From: Saccharothrix carnea | Lineage (GTDB): Bacteria > Actinomycetota > Actinomycetes > Mycobacteriales > Pseudonocardiaceae | NCBI RefSeq assembly: GCF_003014735.1 | Contig: NZ_PYAX01000015.1 | Span: forward strand, 1-64,000 | DNA: 64,000 nucleotides | Reading direction: 5' to 3' | Shown here: positions 51,535 to 60,598 of the stretch, one piece after another | Numbering within the stretch: position 1 is the stretch's first letter | Layout: each line of letters begins with the position of its first letter | Notes under the pieces: generated by a model | Told to the model about the DNA's origin: nothing | Databases searched by the model: none | The model's input: the letters and a program-made list of their open reading frames with translations, nothing else | Position numbers and translations under genes: made by a program

Positions 51535-53181
51535 CTACCTCCCGTGGGGCGCGTCCGCCAGAACCCGTTGCCGCATGAGGAACTTGCGCACCTTCCCGGT
51601 CGGCCCGACCGTCAGCTGCGCGTCGGGCACGACGTCGACCCGGCGCAGCGTGCGCGCCACCGCCTCACCGACCGCGGCGCGGACCTCCTCGCCCCGGTCC
51701 AGCGCGGGGTCGGCGCCCTCGTGCAGCACCAGCAGCACGTCGGTGATCGGCGGACCGTCCTCCCGCCTGGTCGCCAGGACCGTGCAGTCGCGGACGTCCG
51801 GGCACCGGGCGAGGATGCGCTCCTCGGTCAACGCGGTGTAGAGCCAGTCACCGTCGCCGAGGTCGACCGCGTCGTTGGCCCGGTCGAGGTGGTAGTAGTA
51901 ACCCTCCTCGTCCCGGTACATCAGGTCACCGGTCAGGTAGTAGCCGTTGAGGCGGTTGCGGTAGGTGGCGGTCGAGTCGTTCCAGTAGCCGGGCGCGAGG
52001 GTCGGCGACTTGAGCCCGCACTGTCCGACCTGGCCGACCGGCACCTCCTCGCCCGTCGTCACGTCCAGCAGCGCCACGTCCGCGAACGGGTACGGCTTGC
52101 CGACGCAGCGGTCGTAGCGGTCGCTGCCCAGCCGGTGGCTCATGGCGAACGCGGCGTGGCCCATCTCGGTCGAGCCGAGCGTGTCGATGAACTTCGAGCC
52201 CGGCACGTCGACCACGCCGTCCGGCGTCCACACGGGGTGGCTGCCGACCGCGACGAGCTTGCGGATGTGCGCCTCGTGCGCGCAGTCCCCGGTGCTGGAC
52301 CAGTTGCGCACCGAGCTCAGGTCGCGCCGGGTCAGGTCGAACCGCGCCAGCTCCGCCCAGGTGACCGCGAAGCCGAACACCCCGGTCGGCCGCCACCGCT
52401 CGATGGCGTCCAGGACCACCTCGCCGCTGTGCTCGAACGGCCCTCCCTGCCCGGACAGGCACAGCAGCTCGTACCCGTTGCACAGCGCCTGGTTCACCAC
52501 GATGATCCCGGCGGCGTGCGCGGCGGGCAGCACGGACAGCTCGCGCACCTGCCCGTACGGCCTGGCTTCGGTGAGCCGCACCGCGCGCACCGCGGCGAAC
52601 AGGCTGTGGTGCGAGTGCACGACCGGCGTCGGCATCCGGGTGGTGCCCGACGAGTGCGTGATCGCCACGGGGTCGTCGCCGTGGTGGCGGTACGGCGGGG
52701 GTGCCTGGGCGGGATCACCGGTGCCGGTCTCCGCCGCGTCACCCAGGACCGGCACGCCCAGTTCGTGCTCCCGCAGCGCGGCGTGGTCGGCGTCTACCAC
52801 CACACCGACGCCGCGCAGCCTGCGGACGAACTCCGCGGCGACCTCGATGGGCATGCTCCCGTTCATCAGCGCCGGGATCGCGCCGAGGTGGTTGAGCGCG
52901 AAGAAGTTGAGGAACACGTCGGCCGCCGACGTGACGAACAAGGCGACGGGGTCGCGTCGGCCGATCCCCTTGCGGGCGAACCAGTCCGCGCGCGCCGCGA
53001 CCCGTTCGGCCAGGTCGCGCAGCGACAGCGGCGTCCACGCGGGTATGCCGTCCACGTCGACGTCGAAGGTCATCCGCGGGGCGTCCAGGTCGGCGCCGTG
53101 CTCCAGCAGCATGGGCAGCACGTTGCCCGCGCCGACCCGCATGTCCTGCGCCAGCGCGGTGCGCAGGTTCGCCCGACTCAT
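51535..53181 (-). CDS. acyl-CoA-ligase-like adenylating enzyme with altered P-loop
   Basis: About 548 residues from the ATG at 53181 (GGGAGG upstream). ANL fold with LNWSSTG-like middle motifs (RNWSSTGDC, LGSTEMGH), GYYLTGDLMYRDEEG and a C-terminal lysine in VGPTGKVRKF. The phosphate loop reads SSGTTRMPTPVVHSH where S-G-T-T-G-x-P-K is usual: Gly is Arg and Lys is Thr. Similar variants occur in specialised acyl-AMP enzymes, so activity is uncertain. Predicted to load an acyl group on a neighbouring carrier. Confidence 0.82.
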   Translation of the reverse strand: MSRANLRTALAQDMRVGAGNVLPMLLEHGADLDAPRMTFDVDVDGIPAWTPLSLRDLAERVAARADWFARKGIGRRDPVALFVTSAADVFLNFFALNHLGAIPALMNGSMPIEVAAEFVRRLRGVGVVVDADHAALREHELGVPVLGDAAETGTGDPAQAPPPYRHHGDDPVAITHSSGTTRMPTPVVHSHHSLFAAVRAVRLTEARPYGQVRELSVLPAAHAAGIIVVNQALCNGYELLCLSGQGGPFEHSGEVVLDAIERWRPTGVFGFAVTWAELARFDLTRRDLSSVRNWSSTGDCAHEAHIRKLVAVGSHPVWTPDGVVDVPGSKFIDTLGSTEMGHAAFAMSHRLGSDRYDRCVGKPYPFADVALLDVTTGEEVPVGQVGQCGLKSPTLAPGYWNDSTATYRNRLNGYYLTGDLMYRDEEGYYYHLDRANDAVDLGDGDWLYTALTEERILARCPDVRDCTVLATRREDGPPITDVLLVLHEGADPALDRGEEVRAAVGEAVARTLRRVDVVPDAQLTVGPTGKVRKFLMRQRVLADAPHGR

Positions 53182-53341
53182 CAGACCTCCCGGTTTGCGG
53201 AGAACAGTGGACCACCGAACGGATGTCACCAAGTCGGGTTCCCGCATCGGCGGCGGTGGGGCTGTGGCGCTTCGCGGACTGCGGCGACGAGCACCGGTCT
53301 CGTGAACCTGGCGATCGCGGGCGCGGACGTGTGCTCCGAGA

Positions 53342-54343
53342 CTAGGTTCGCGATTCCCCTGTGGCAATCAGGCTTTCGGACGTGTCCGAAGTCGGTGCGG
53401 GAGACTTCGGGTTCCCGGCGAGGCGGGCCGGGGTTCCGACACCGAGGCGGGCCGAGATCGCGGCGCCGATCCGCGCGACCGGCGCCGGCAGCAGCATGTG
53501 CTCGTGCAGGCAGTCCACTTCGACGACGTCGACCGGTCCGCTCACGCAGTCGTCCCACGAGCCCACCTTCGCCTCGGTGGTCCGCTCGTCCTCGGTGGCG
53601 GACAGGAACAGCACCGGGCAGCGGACCCGGCCGGGGCGATGGCGTTGTGCCACCGCGAGGTTGTTCCTGATCACGTGCGGCAGGGCGAGCAGTTGGCGGT
53701 CCGGCCACTCGTGCAGCCCCAAGCCCGGCCGACCGCGGACCACCTCCAGCATCCGGCGCACCGGGTCGGGGTCGTCCGGCTCGACCACCGGCTGGTAGCC
53801 GAACTCGCGGAGCACGAAGTCGCACACCAGCCACAGGTTGTCGTCGGCCACGCTGAGGCTGTTCGGCAGGCCGGGCATCGTGTCGCCGAGGACGAGCAGG
53901 CCGACCTCGTGGCCGCGCCGCTCCAGTTCCTCGGCGATCGCGTGCGCCACGTTGCCGCCGATCGACCACCCGAACAGGTGGTAGGGGCCTTGTGGCTGGG
54001 TGATCCTGATCCGGTCGGCGAAGTCCCGCGCCGCCTCGGCCAGGTCGACCGGCAGCGGCTCGGGCCTGCGCAGCCCGCGCAGTTGCAGGCCGTACACCGG
54101 GTGCTCGGGGGCGAGGTGCGGCAGCAGCGCGAGGTAGCACCAGCTCGCACCCACCAAGGGCGGCGCGCAGAACAGCGCGGGGCCGGTACCGCCTTCCCGC
54201 AGCGGCAGCACCAGGTCCAGCACGCCACCCGCGCGGCGGATGTCGGCCCGCCGCTGTCTGGCCCACGCGAACTCCTCGGCCGCCGGCAGCGCCTTCACCC
54301 TGGACCCGTCCACCGCACCGTCCTCCCGCTCGCGTGTGGTCAC
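53342..54343 (-). CDS. NRPS-type thioesterase (alpha/beta hydrolase)
   Basis: About 333 residues from GTG 54343, whose GTGA overlaps the glycosyltransferase stop; GTG 54313 has a better ribosome-binding site (GGGAGG). The fold matches thioesterase domains of large NRPSs: GPALFCAPPLVGASWCY, YHLFGWSIGGNVAHAIAEEL with Ser127, and HEHMLL with the catalytic His. The C-terminal tail is low in structure. It may release or edit the carrier-bound product. It is a free-standing protein, like the rest of this assembly line. Confidence 0.85.
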   Translation of the reverse strand: MTTREREDGAVDGSRVKALPAAEEFAWARQRRADIRRAGGVLDLVLPLREGGTGPALFCAPPLVGASWCYLALLPHLAPEHPVYGLQLRGLRRPEPLPVDLAEAARDFADRIRITQPQGPYHLFGWSIGGNVAHAIAEELERRGHEVGLLVLGDTMPGLPNSLSVADDNLWLVCDFVLREFGYQPVVEPDDPDPVRRMLEVVRGRPGLGLHEWPDRQLLALPHVIRNNLAVAQRHRPGRVRCPVLFLSATEDERTTEAKVGSWDDCVSGPVDVVEVDCLHEHMLLPAPVARIGAAISARLGVGTPARLAGNPKSPAPTSDTSESLIATGESRT

Positions 54344-55482
54344 GTGCCGGACGCCAACTCGACCAGGTGGGCGGCAGCAGCCGCCGCGCCACCGGCGGCG
54401 GCGAACTCCGCCCCGATCCGACGGGCGTGGCGCCGGTAGTCCGGCTCGTCGAGCACCGCCCGCACGGCGGCGTCCAGTTCGGCCACCGTGACGTCCAGGA
54501 TCGACACCTCGATGCCCGCGCCCGACCGGGCGACCTGCCGCGCCAGCGCCACCTGCTCGGCCCGGACCGGCGCGACGACCATCGGGACCCCGAAGGTGAG
54601 CGCTTCGTTGACGGCACCACCGGCGTGGCACACCACCGCGTCCAGCTTCGGCATCAGGTCGAGCATCGGCACCAGCTCGGCGGTGATGGCGTTGTCCGGG
54701 AAGGACTCCGCGGCCACGCCGGAGGTCACGAAGACCGCCTGCACCTCGTCCGCCATGGGTGCGAGCACCGCCGCGGCCCGGTCGTAGAAGTCGCCGATCA
54801 TGTGGCCGACCAGCGTGCCGACCGTGACCAGCACGTGCCTGCGGTCGGGATCCCAGAGGTGCCAGGGGAAATCGGGTGCGTTCGGCCTGGTGCCCAGCGC
54901 CGCGCCGGTGAGCACGCAGCGGTCCGGCAGCACGGCGTCGCCCACGAGTCCGGGCGTCATCAGGGCGATCACCAGGTGCGGCGAGAACCGGGGGTCGATC
55001 GGCTCGTCGGACAGGCCCGCCATCGCCACTGCCTGCGCCATCTTGTCGGCCAGGTAGTCCTCGAACCCGACGAGGTCCGCCGGCGGGGTCAGCTCCAGCG
55101 TGCCGGTGCACAGGGTCGCCCACGGCACGCCGTGCCGGTGCGCCACCAACGCGCCGGCCAGCGCGTACTGCTCGGTGACGACGACATCCGGCTTGTGCTC
55201 CAGCACCGCCTCGTCGACGGGGCCGAGGGTGAAGCGGGTGAACGGGATCAGGTACCCGTCCCACATCGCCCGCACCCCGGCCATCCCCGCCTCGTCGTAG
55301 CGGCGGTAGGCCCGTGCGCCGGTGGGGTGCACCGTCGCGTCCGGACCGACCAGCGGGCGCAGCACGTTCTCCGGACCGCACCAGACGACTTCGTGACCCG
55401 CGCGGGCGAGTTCCTGCCCGATCGCGAGCATGGGGTAGAGGTGGCCTTGCAGCGGCAGTACGACCAGCAGAAACCGCGACAC
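54340..55482 (-). CDS. MGT-type glycosyltransferase
   Basis: About 380 residues from GTG 55482 (no clear ribosome-binding site; possibly leaderless). The N-terminus is FLLVVLPLQGHLYPMLAIGQ and the donor half has VVCHAGGAVNEALTFGVPMVVAPVRAEQV, as in GT1 natural-product transferases. It is first in the long minus-strand operon and differs clearly from the 40711 enzyme, so the product may carry two sugars. Confidence 0.87.
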   Translation of the reverse strand: MSRFLLVVLPLQGHLYPMLAIGQELARAGHEVVWCGPENVLRPLVGPDATVHPTGARAYRRYDEAGMAGVRAMWDGYLIPFTRFTLGPVDEAVLEHKPDVVVTEQYALAGALVAHRHGVPWATLCTGTLELTPPADLVGFEDYLADKMAQAVAMAGLSDEPIDPRFSPHLVIALMTPGLVGDAVLPDRCVLTGAALGTRPNAPDFPWHLWDPDRRHVLVTVGTLVGHMIGDFYDRAAAVLAPMADEVQAVFVTSGVAAESFPDNAITAELVPMLDLMPKLDAVVCHAGGAVNEALTFGVPMVVAPVRAEQVALARQVARSGAGIEVSILDVTVAELDAAVRAVLDEPDYRRHARRIGAEFAAAGGAAAAAAHLVELASGT

Positions 55483-55538
55483 CGCAACATGGTGGCACAC
55501 ATTGACGTTCCCCGGAACGGCGTGGTGGGATCCCGAAG
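55483..55538. promoter_or_regulatory. short divergent promoter region
   Basis: Only 56 bases separate the divergent glycosyltransferase and KAS III-like starts. TTGACG at 55503-55508 could be a -35 for the rightward gene, which would then be leaderless or nearly so. No clear -10 is visible. Confidence 0.35.
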
Positions 55539-56468
55539 GTGACCGCTCTCGACGCGGTGTCGGTGTACACACCGGCTTTCCGCGTTCCCATCGAGGACTT
55601 GGCCGACCCGCTCGACCTGACCGACATCCAGGTCAGGCTCTTCCGGCGGTTCCACGGACTCGACCAGGTCCGGTTCGCCCCGGACCGGTCGCCCGCCGAG
55701 CTGTTGCGCGCCGCCGTCGAAGGGCTCGCCGGGCTGCGCGGCCAGGAGCACCGCGTCCGGTACGTCGTCCACGGCCGGGCGATGCCGGTCGTCGTGCCGT
55801 ACCCGCACAACCCGCTGCACGACGTCTGCCGTCAGTTGGGACTCGGTCACGCGCTGGCTTTCACCGTCACGCAACAGAGTTGCGCGAGCGGGCTGCTGGC
55901 GGTCGAGCTGGCCGGTCGGTTGCTCGCCGGTGATCCGCACGAGGACGCCCTGGCGCTGGTGCTGACGGGCGAGAAGGCGTTCACCCGCCACGCGCGGCTG
56001 ATCCCGGGCACGTCGCTGTTCGGCGAGGGCGCGTCCGCGTGCCTGGTGAGCGCCGACGGGCCGCGCGACCGGATGTTGTCCTTCGTGTGCGCGCAACGCG
56101 GCGAGTTCGACGGCGAGTACGGCGATCGCGAGGAAGAGTTCCAGCGCCAGTACCGCCCGTCGCTGGCCGAGGTGATCAACCGGGCCGTCGCCGACGCGGG
56201 GCTCGCCCTGGACGACATCCGGTTGGTCCTGCCGCACAACGTCAACGTCGTGACCTGGCAACGCCTCTGCTCGCTCATGGACTTCCCCGTGCAGCGCGTG
56301 CTGCTGTCGAACGTGCCCGACAACGGGCACCTGTTCTGCACCGACGCGTTCGCCAACTACCGCACCGCCCGGGAGCGCGACCTGCTCCGCGAGGGCGACC
56401 ACTACCTCGTCGCGACCGTCGGCGCCGGAGCCGGGGCGACGTTCTCCGCGATGGTGTTCCAGCACTGA
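55539..56468 (+). CDS. KAS III-like ketosynthase / acyltransferase
   Basis: 309 residues, GTG start. Thiolase fold with Cys115 (TQQSCASGLLAV) and His233 (LPHNVNVVTW). The third catalytic region reads N-G-H-L-F-C-T-D rather than the G-N-T-S-A of FabH. Asp269 may complete a Cys-His-Asp triad as in CerJ/DpsC-type KAS III acyltransferases, which transfer acyl groups instead of condensing. It is followed by a carrier protein and a thiolase-like protein on the same strand, a probable three-gene unit for starter formation or acyl transfer. Confidence 0.78.
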   Translation: MTALDAVSVYTPAFRVPIEDLADPLDLTDIQVRLFRRFHGLDQVRFAPDRSPAELLRAAVEGLAGLRGQEHRVRYVVHGRAMPVVVPYPHNPLHDVCRQLGLGHALAFTVTQQSCASGLLAVELAGRLLAGDPHEDALALVLTGEKAFTRHARLIPGTSLFGEGASACLVSADGPRDRMLSFVCAQRGEFDGEYGDREEEFQRQYRPSLAEVINRAVADAGLALDDIRLVLPHNVNVVTWQRLCSLMDFPVQRVLLSNVPDNGHLFCTDAFANYRTARERDLLREGDHYLVATVGAGAGATFSAMVFQH

Positions 56469-56494
56469 TACCCCGTCCCACCCAGGAGGCCGAC

Positions 56495-56776
56495 ATGACC
56501 GCACCCGACGCCCAGGTCGACAGCGCATTACGGGACCGCGTGGTAGAGGCCATGACCACCGTCCTCAAGCGGCTGGTCGAGCGCGAGGAGCCGATCACCG
56601 AGGACATGCACATGGCCGACGAGTTGGGGGTCAGCTCGTCGCTGGGGTTGGAGCTGCTGCTGGAGGTGGAGGAGCAGCTCGGCATCCAGATCGACGTGGA
56701 GCGGATGCGCCCGGACGAGCTGCTGACCGTGGGCGAGCTGGCCACGTTCATCGCCGGCCACAGCCGGCCCTGGTGA
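56495..56776 (+). CDS. acyl carrier protein with TTA codon
   Basis: 93 residues, CAGGAGG upstream. The phosphopantetheine site is probably the last Ser of L-G-V-S-S-S-L-G-L-E-L-L, with the usual Asp replaced. Helix 2 continues EVEEQLGIQIDVERM. Codon 12 is TTA (56528-56530), so translation may depend on the bldA tRNA. The stop overlaps the next start (TGATG). Confidence 0.78.
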   Translation: MTAPDAQVDSALRDRVVEAMTTVLKRLVEREEPITEDMHMADELGVSSSLGLELLLEVEEQLGIQIDVERMRPDELLTVGELATFIAGHSRPW

Positions 56777-57567
56777 TGCGCCTGGTCCGCGCCGGGCGCA
56801 GGGCGTTCACCGGCAACGCCGACGTCCTCGCCGACGACGACCACCGCGCGCAGGTGACCGACTACTTCGCGGACCTGGTCCGGCCCTTCGGCGCCGGACC
56901 CGTCACCGACCTGTCCGGCCAGTCGTACGGCGAGATGGCCAAGGCGTTGGTGGCGGAGGTCGTGCCCGCGGCGGAGCCGGTCGACCTGCTGGTGCTGGCG
57001 TTCTCGATCCACGACGTGTGGCCGGGCCGGGCGACCGCGACCTACCTCAGCCACGTCTGCCCCGGCACCCCGATGTCGTTCGCCGTCTGCGACCAGGGCA
57101 GCGCGTCGCCGTTCACCGGGTTGCGCGTCATCGGCGACTACGGCGTGCGGCGAGCTCTGCTGGTCGTGGTCGAACAGGGTGCGCTGCCGTACGAGTCCGC
57201 GGCGGCGACACCGTTGGCACACCGTGGCGTGGCCATGCTCTACGAAGAGGGGGCGGGCACTCGGGCGACCGAGGTCCGCCAGTACCCCGACGTGGTGCCG
57301 GAGGCCGTGCCCGAGCTGGCTCGCCGCGGGGTGGCCGAGCTGTCGACCGGCCACCCCGGCGCACGGGTCGTGCTGAGCGACTCGCTCGCCGCGGTGTGGC
57401 CGGACCACCCGGACCACACCCGGGTGCCGGCCGGGCAGCCCATGACGGGGGTGTGGTGGCACCTGGCCGGTGCGTCCGAGGACGCGGTGCTGGTGGGCGA
57501 CTACGACCGGGACCTGCGCTACCTCTGCTTCGCCGTGGTCGCGGCCGATCAGTCCTCAGTGGACTGA
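56776..57567 (+). CDS. thiolase-fold-like protein of unknown function
   Basis: 263 residues from the ATG at 56776. It reads like one half of a ketosynthase (PVDLLVLAFSIHDVWPGRATATYL, SFAVCDQGSASPF, RRALLVVVEQGALPYES) with a possible Cys in A-V-C-D-Q-G. The second half of a thiolase fold, with its His/Asn motifs, is not evident; the C-terminus has other beta-strands. Coupled to the KAS III-like gene and carrier, it could be a partner subunit (like a chain-length factor) or an independent transferase. Not recognised further. Confidence 0.6.
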   Translation: MRLVRAGRRAFTGNADVLADDDHRAQVTDYFADLVRPFGAGPVTDLSGQSYGEMAKALVAEVVPAAEPVDLLVLAFSIHDVWPGRATATYLSHVCPGTPMSFAVCDQGSASPFTGLRVIGDYGVRRALLVVVEQGALPYESAAATPLAHRGVAMLYEEGAGTRATEVRQYPDVVPEAVPELARRGVAELSTGHPGARVVLSDSLAAVWPDHPDHTRVPAGQPMTGVWWHLAGASEDAVLVGDYDRDLRYLCFAVVAADQSSVD

Positions 57568-57575
57568 TCGGCCGC
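57541..57575. terminator. 15-bp perfect hairpin between convergent genes
   Basis: GCGGCCGATCAGTCC (57541-57555) and its exact complement (57561-57575) with loop TCAGT. The TGA of the rightward gene (57565-57567) is inside the stem. It lies 8 bases from the stop of the leftward gene, so it probably terminates both. Confidence 0.85.
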
Positions 57576-57582
57576 CCCTCGG

Positions 57583-58995
57583 TCAGGCGCCGGTGACGGC
57601 CTCTCTGGGTCGTGCGCCGGTCGGCACGTCCGGGTGGAACGCGGCTTCGATGGCGACCTCCTCCACCGCGTGCAGCATCGCTTCCACCTGCTCGGCCGGG
57701 AAGACCTCGGTGTCGCTGACCACCTGGAGGTACACGGTGTCCGGGTGGTCCTCGATGTTGACGAACAGCTGGTCGGTCCACCGGTAGACGAACTTGTGCC
57801 ACTTGACGTACGTCTCGGGCAGCCTCGCCCTGATCTCGTCCTCGGTGAGGGGTGGGGCGTCCGCCACCGCGTCGGCACGGGCCCTGGTGCTGAACCGCCG
57901 GTCGTTGATCCGGCAGGTGATCCGGGCCGGGTAGCCGCGTTCGGCGTCCAAGCGCGCGGCCAGCTCCGCCAGCTGGTCGGGGTCGTAGTAGGCGTTCATC
58001 AGGGCCGCGGTCGTGGCCTGGCGCGCCTGCGCGATCACGTCGTCGACCGTGCCGTCGAGGTCGAGGGTGAGCACGGCGTTCTGGACCACCGAGCCGATGA
58101 CGTCGGCCAACCCGGGCCGGTACCGGTTGCCCGCGGCCACGTGCAGGGTCAGCGGGTTGACGCCGGTCGTCCGGGCGATGGCGGTGGCGATCACCGCGAG
58201 CAGCACCCGCCCGGTGTCCGTGCGGGTCCGCCGGGCGGCCTCGACCACGGCCAGGTACGCGGCCCGCGACTGGAACCGCACGTTCCGGCAGCGCCGCCCC
58301 GCCTCGTAGTCCGGCGCACCCGACTCGCCGAACGTCAGCGGTGGCAGGGAACGGAGGTGGGTTTCCCAGTAGCGCATGGCCCGGTCGCTGACCCGCCGCA
58401 GCTCCGGCGTCGCCTCCCGGCGGGCCAGGTCGGCCAGCCGCACCGCGTCCGGGTCCACCGGGCGGCCGACCAGCTCGCCGAGGTCGAGGTCGGTCATGAG
58501 CAGCAACCCGCCCACTCCGTCTACGACCAGGTGGCCGAGGGTGAGCACCAGGTACACGGCCTCGCCCCGGTACTGCATCACGCCCATGCGCAGCGGCCAC
58601 GGGGTGTGCTCCTCCAGCGGTGCCGCCATCCACTTGAGCCACAGCCGGTTGCCGTGGTCGACGGCGTCGGTGCGGTCGAGGTGGTCGGCGAAGGTCATGA
58701 CCTCCAGCTCGATCTCCCCGGAGCCGTGCACCACCTGGCACGGCTCGCCCTCGTCGTCGGTACCGAACCGCGTCCGCAGCGCGGGGTGCTTGCTCATCAA
58801 CCGGCTCAGGCGTTCGGCGACGTCGGCGACGGTGAGGCCCTCCGGCAGGTGGTGCGCGCCGCTGATGTTGTAGGTCCAGTCGCTGGTGCGCATGTCCTGG
58901 AGGATGGTCTTCTGGCCCCAGGACAGCGGAGCGGTTCCCGCGCCGGGCCCGGAGAACGACACGGTGAGGCGGGAGCTGACGATCCGTTCACCCAT
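57583..58995 (-). CDS. stand-alone NRPS condensation-domain protein
   Basis: About 470 residues from the ATG at 58995 (GGGAG five bases upstream). A condensation-superfamily fold in which HHxxxDG reads G154-H155-L-V-V-D159-G160, so the catalytic His is kept although the first His is Gly. Further motifs: MSKHPALRTRFG and IGSVVQNAVLTLDLDG. No carrier domain is attached. It would join acyl or aminoacyl groups held on separate carriers, or esterify a free acceptor. It overlaps the KAS II gene by eight bases. Confidence 0.84.
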   Translation of the reverse strand: MGERIVSSRLTVSFSGPGAGTAPLSWGQKTILQDMRTSDWTYNISGAHHLPEGLTVADVAERLSRLMSKHPALRTRFGTDDEGEPCQVVHGSGEIELEVMTFADHLDRTDAVDHGNRLWLKWMAAPLEEHTPWPLRMGVMQYRGEAVYLVLTLGHLVVDGVGGLLLMTDLDLGELVGRPVDPDAVRLADLARREATPELRRVSDRAMRYWETHLRSLPPLTFGESGAPDYEAGRRCRNVRFQSRAAYLAVVEAARRTRTDTGRVLLAVIATAIARTTGVNPLTLHVAAGNRYRPGLADVIGSVVQNAVLTLDLDGTVDDVIAQARQATTAALMNAYYDPDQLAELAARLDAERGYPARITCRINDRRFSTRARADAVADAPPLTEDEIRARLPETYVKWHKFVYRWTDQLFVNIEDHPDTVYLQVVSDTEVFPAEQVEAMLHAVEEVAIEAAFHPDVPTGARPREAVTGA

Positions 58996-60223
58996 CGGCA
59001 CTCCCGAAGATCACGCTCACGTTGTGGCCACCGAAGCCGAACGAGTTGGACATGACCGCGTCGACCCGGGCCGCCAGCGCCTCGCCTCGGACGTGGTTGA
59101 GGTCGCAGGCCGGGTCGGGATCGTCCAGGTTGTGGGTCGGCGGGAGCAGTCCCTTGCGCATGGCCACGATGCCGATCGCCGCCTCGACCACACCGGAGGC
59201 GCCGAGCATGTGCCCGGTGACCCCCTTGGTCGAGCTGACCGGCGGCATGGCGTCGCCGTACACGCTCCGGATCGCCGCCGACTCGGCGGAATCGCCCGCT
59301 TTCGTGCCCGTGCCGTGCGCGTTGAGGTAGTCGATGTCGCCTGTGGACAGTCCGGCATCCCGAAGTGCGATCCGCATGCTCTCCGCCGCGCTGGAACCGT
59401 CCGGCCGGGGCGTGGTCGGGTGGTGCGCGTCGCTCGTCGCACCCCAGCCGAGCACGTCGGCGTGCACCGCCGCGCCACGCGCCCGCGCGAATTCGGGCCG
59501 CTCCAGCACCAGCACACCGGCACCCTCGCCGAGCACGAAGCCGTTGCGGCGCCGGTCGAACGGGCGGCTCGCGGTGGTCGGGTCGGGCCAGCCGCGGGCC
59601 AGGGCGAGCGCGTTGCCGAAGGCGTCGGCGAACGTCGGGAACAGCGGCGCTTCGGTGCACCCGCACACCACGACGTCCGCTTCGCCCGACCGGAGGATGC
59701 GCATCGCCTCGCCGATGGACTGCCCACCGGCGGCGCACGCCGTGCCGGACGACGACGTGTACCCCCGGATGCCGAACTTGATGGCGACCCGCGCCGCCGC
59801 CATGTTGGGCAGCACACCGGGCAGCAGCAACGGACTGACGCCCAGACGGCCGCGCCGGGACCGCTCCACCGCCTGTTCGGCGAGCGTCGCGAGCCCACCG
59901 ACCCCGGAGAGCACGACCGCGACGCGGTAGGGGTCGACATCCCGTCCGATCTCGATGCCGGCGTCGGCCAAGGCGTCGTCCGCGGCCCGCACCGCCATCA
60001 CGATCGAGCGGTCGACGACCCGCGCTTCCTTCGGCGGCAGAACGCTTTCCGGGTCGATGACCGGCCCGATCGCGGCCGCGTCGAGCACACCGTGCAGCGG
60101 GTGGTCCTCCGGCGGGCGCACGACCGCGGACCGACCGGCGCACACCGCCCCGAAGACCTCCTCGACCGCGGTGCCGACCGGGCTGACCAGCCCGATCCCC
60201 GTCACGGCGGCGCTTGCGCTCAC
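58988..60223 (-). CDS. KAS II-type beta-ketoacyl-ACP synthase
   Basis: 411 residues, GTG start overlapping the carrier stop (GTGA). The complete catalytic set is present: Cys163 (SSSGTACAAGGQSIG), His in YLNAHGTGTKAGD, Lys/His in STKGVTGHMLGASG, and the C-terminal NSFGFGGHN. It would extend acyl-ACP by two carbons. No chain-length factor, ketoreductase or dehydratase gene is in view, so at most one or few condensations are expected unless partners lie to the right. Confidence 0.88.
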   Translation of the reverse strand: MSASAAVTGIGLVSPVGTAVEEVFGAVCAGRSAVVRPPEDHPLHGVLDAAAIGPVIDPESVLPPKEARVVDRSIVMAVRAADDALADAGIEIGRDVDPYRVAVVLSGVGGLATLAEQAVERSRRGRLGVSPLLLPGVLPNMAAARVAIKFGIRGYTSSSGTACAAGGQSIGEAMRILRSGEADVVVCGCTEAPLFPTFADAFGNALALARGWPDPTTASRPFDRRRNGFVLGEGAGVLVLERPEFARARGAAVHADVLGWGATSDAHHPTTPRPDGSSAAESMRIALRDAGLSTGDIDYLNAHGTGTKAGDSAESAAIRSVYGDAMPPVSSTKGVTGHMLGASGVVEAAIGIVAMRKGLLPPTHNLDDPDPACDLNHVRGEALAARVDAVMSNSFGFGGHNVSVIFGSADG

Positions 60224-60480
60224 GTCGCCGTGGCGGTCTGCGCGCGCCGGGCCACCTCGGCGCAGAACTCGCCGACCGTCATGGCGGCGAACCGCTCGGC
60301 CTCGTCCTCGTCGAACCGGACGCCGTAGTGGTCCTCCACCCGCAGCGAGAGCTCGGCCAGGGCGAGCGATTCGAGGTCGGCGCCCGCCGGGCCGAGCACC
60401 GTGTCGTCGTCCATGTCGGCGGTGCTGTACTTCATGACCGTCAACGAGTCGAAAAGGAACTGGCGGATCTCGGATTCCAT
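60220..60480 (-). CDS. acyl carrier protein paired with KAS II
   Basis: 86 residues, ATG 60480. The phosphopantetheine Ser is in GADLESLALAELSLRVEDHYG, followed by typical acidic helices. It is coupled directly to the KAS II gene and so is the likely carrier for that enzyme. It is divergent from the ligase gene at 60599. Confidence 0.85.
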   Translation of the reverse strand: MESEIRQFLFDSLTVMKYSTADMDDDTVLGPAGADLESLALAELSLRVEDHYGVRFDEDEAERFAAMTVGEFCAEVARRAQTATAT

Positions 60481-60598
60481 GGCGGAACTTCCCCTCTCCG
60501 GGAGGTCAACCGGAATCTGCACCACGAGGGTCGAGGCCGTCAAGTGCAAGCACATCACCGAATACGGGCTATGGACCGGTTCCCGAACAGACCGCAGA
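60481..60598. promoter_or_regulatory. divergent intergenic region
   Basis: 118 bases between the KAS II/ACP unit and the rightward ligase unit, with no other gene. AT-richer stretches (AAGTGCAAGCACATCACC, AATACGGGC) probably hold promoters for both directions. No defined operator was found. Confidence 0.4.
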
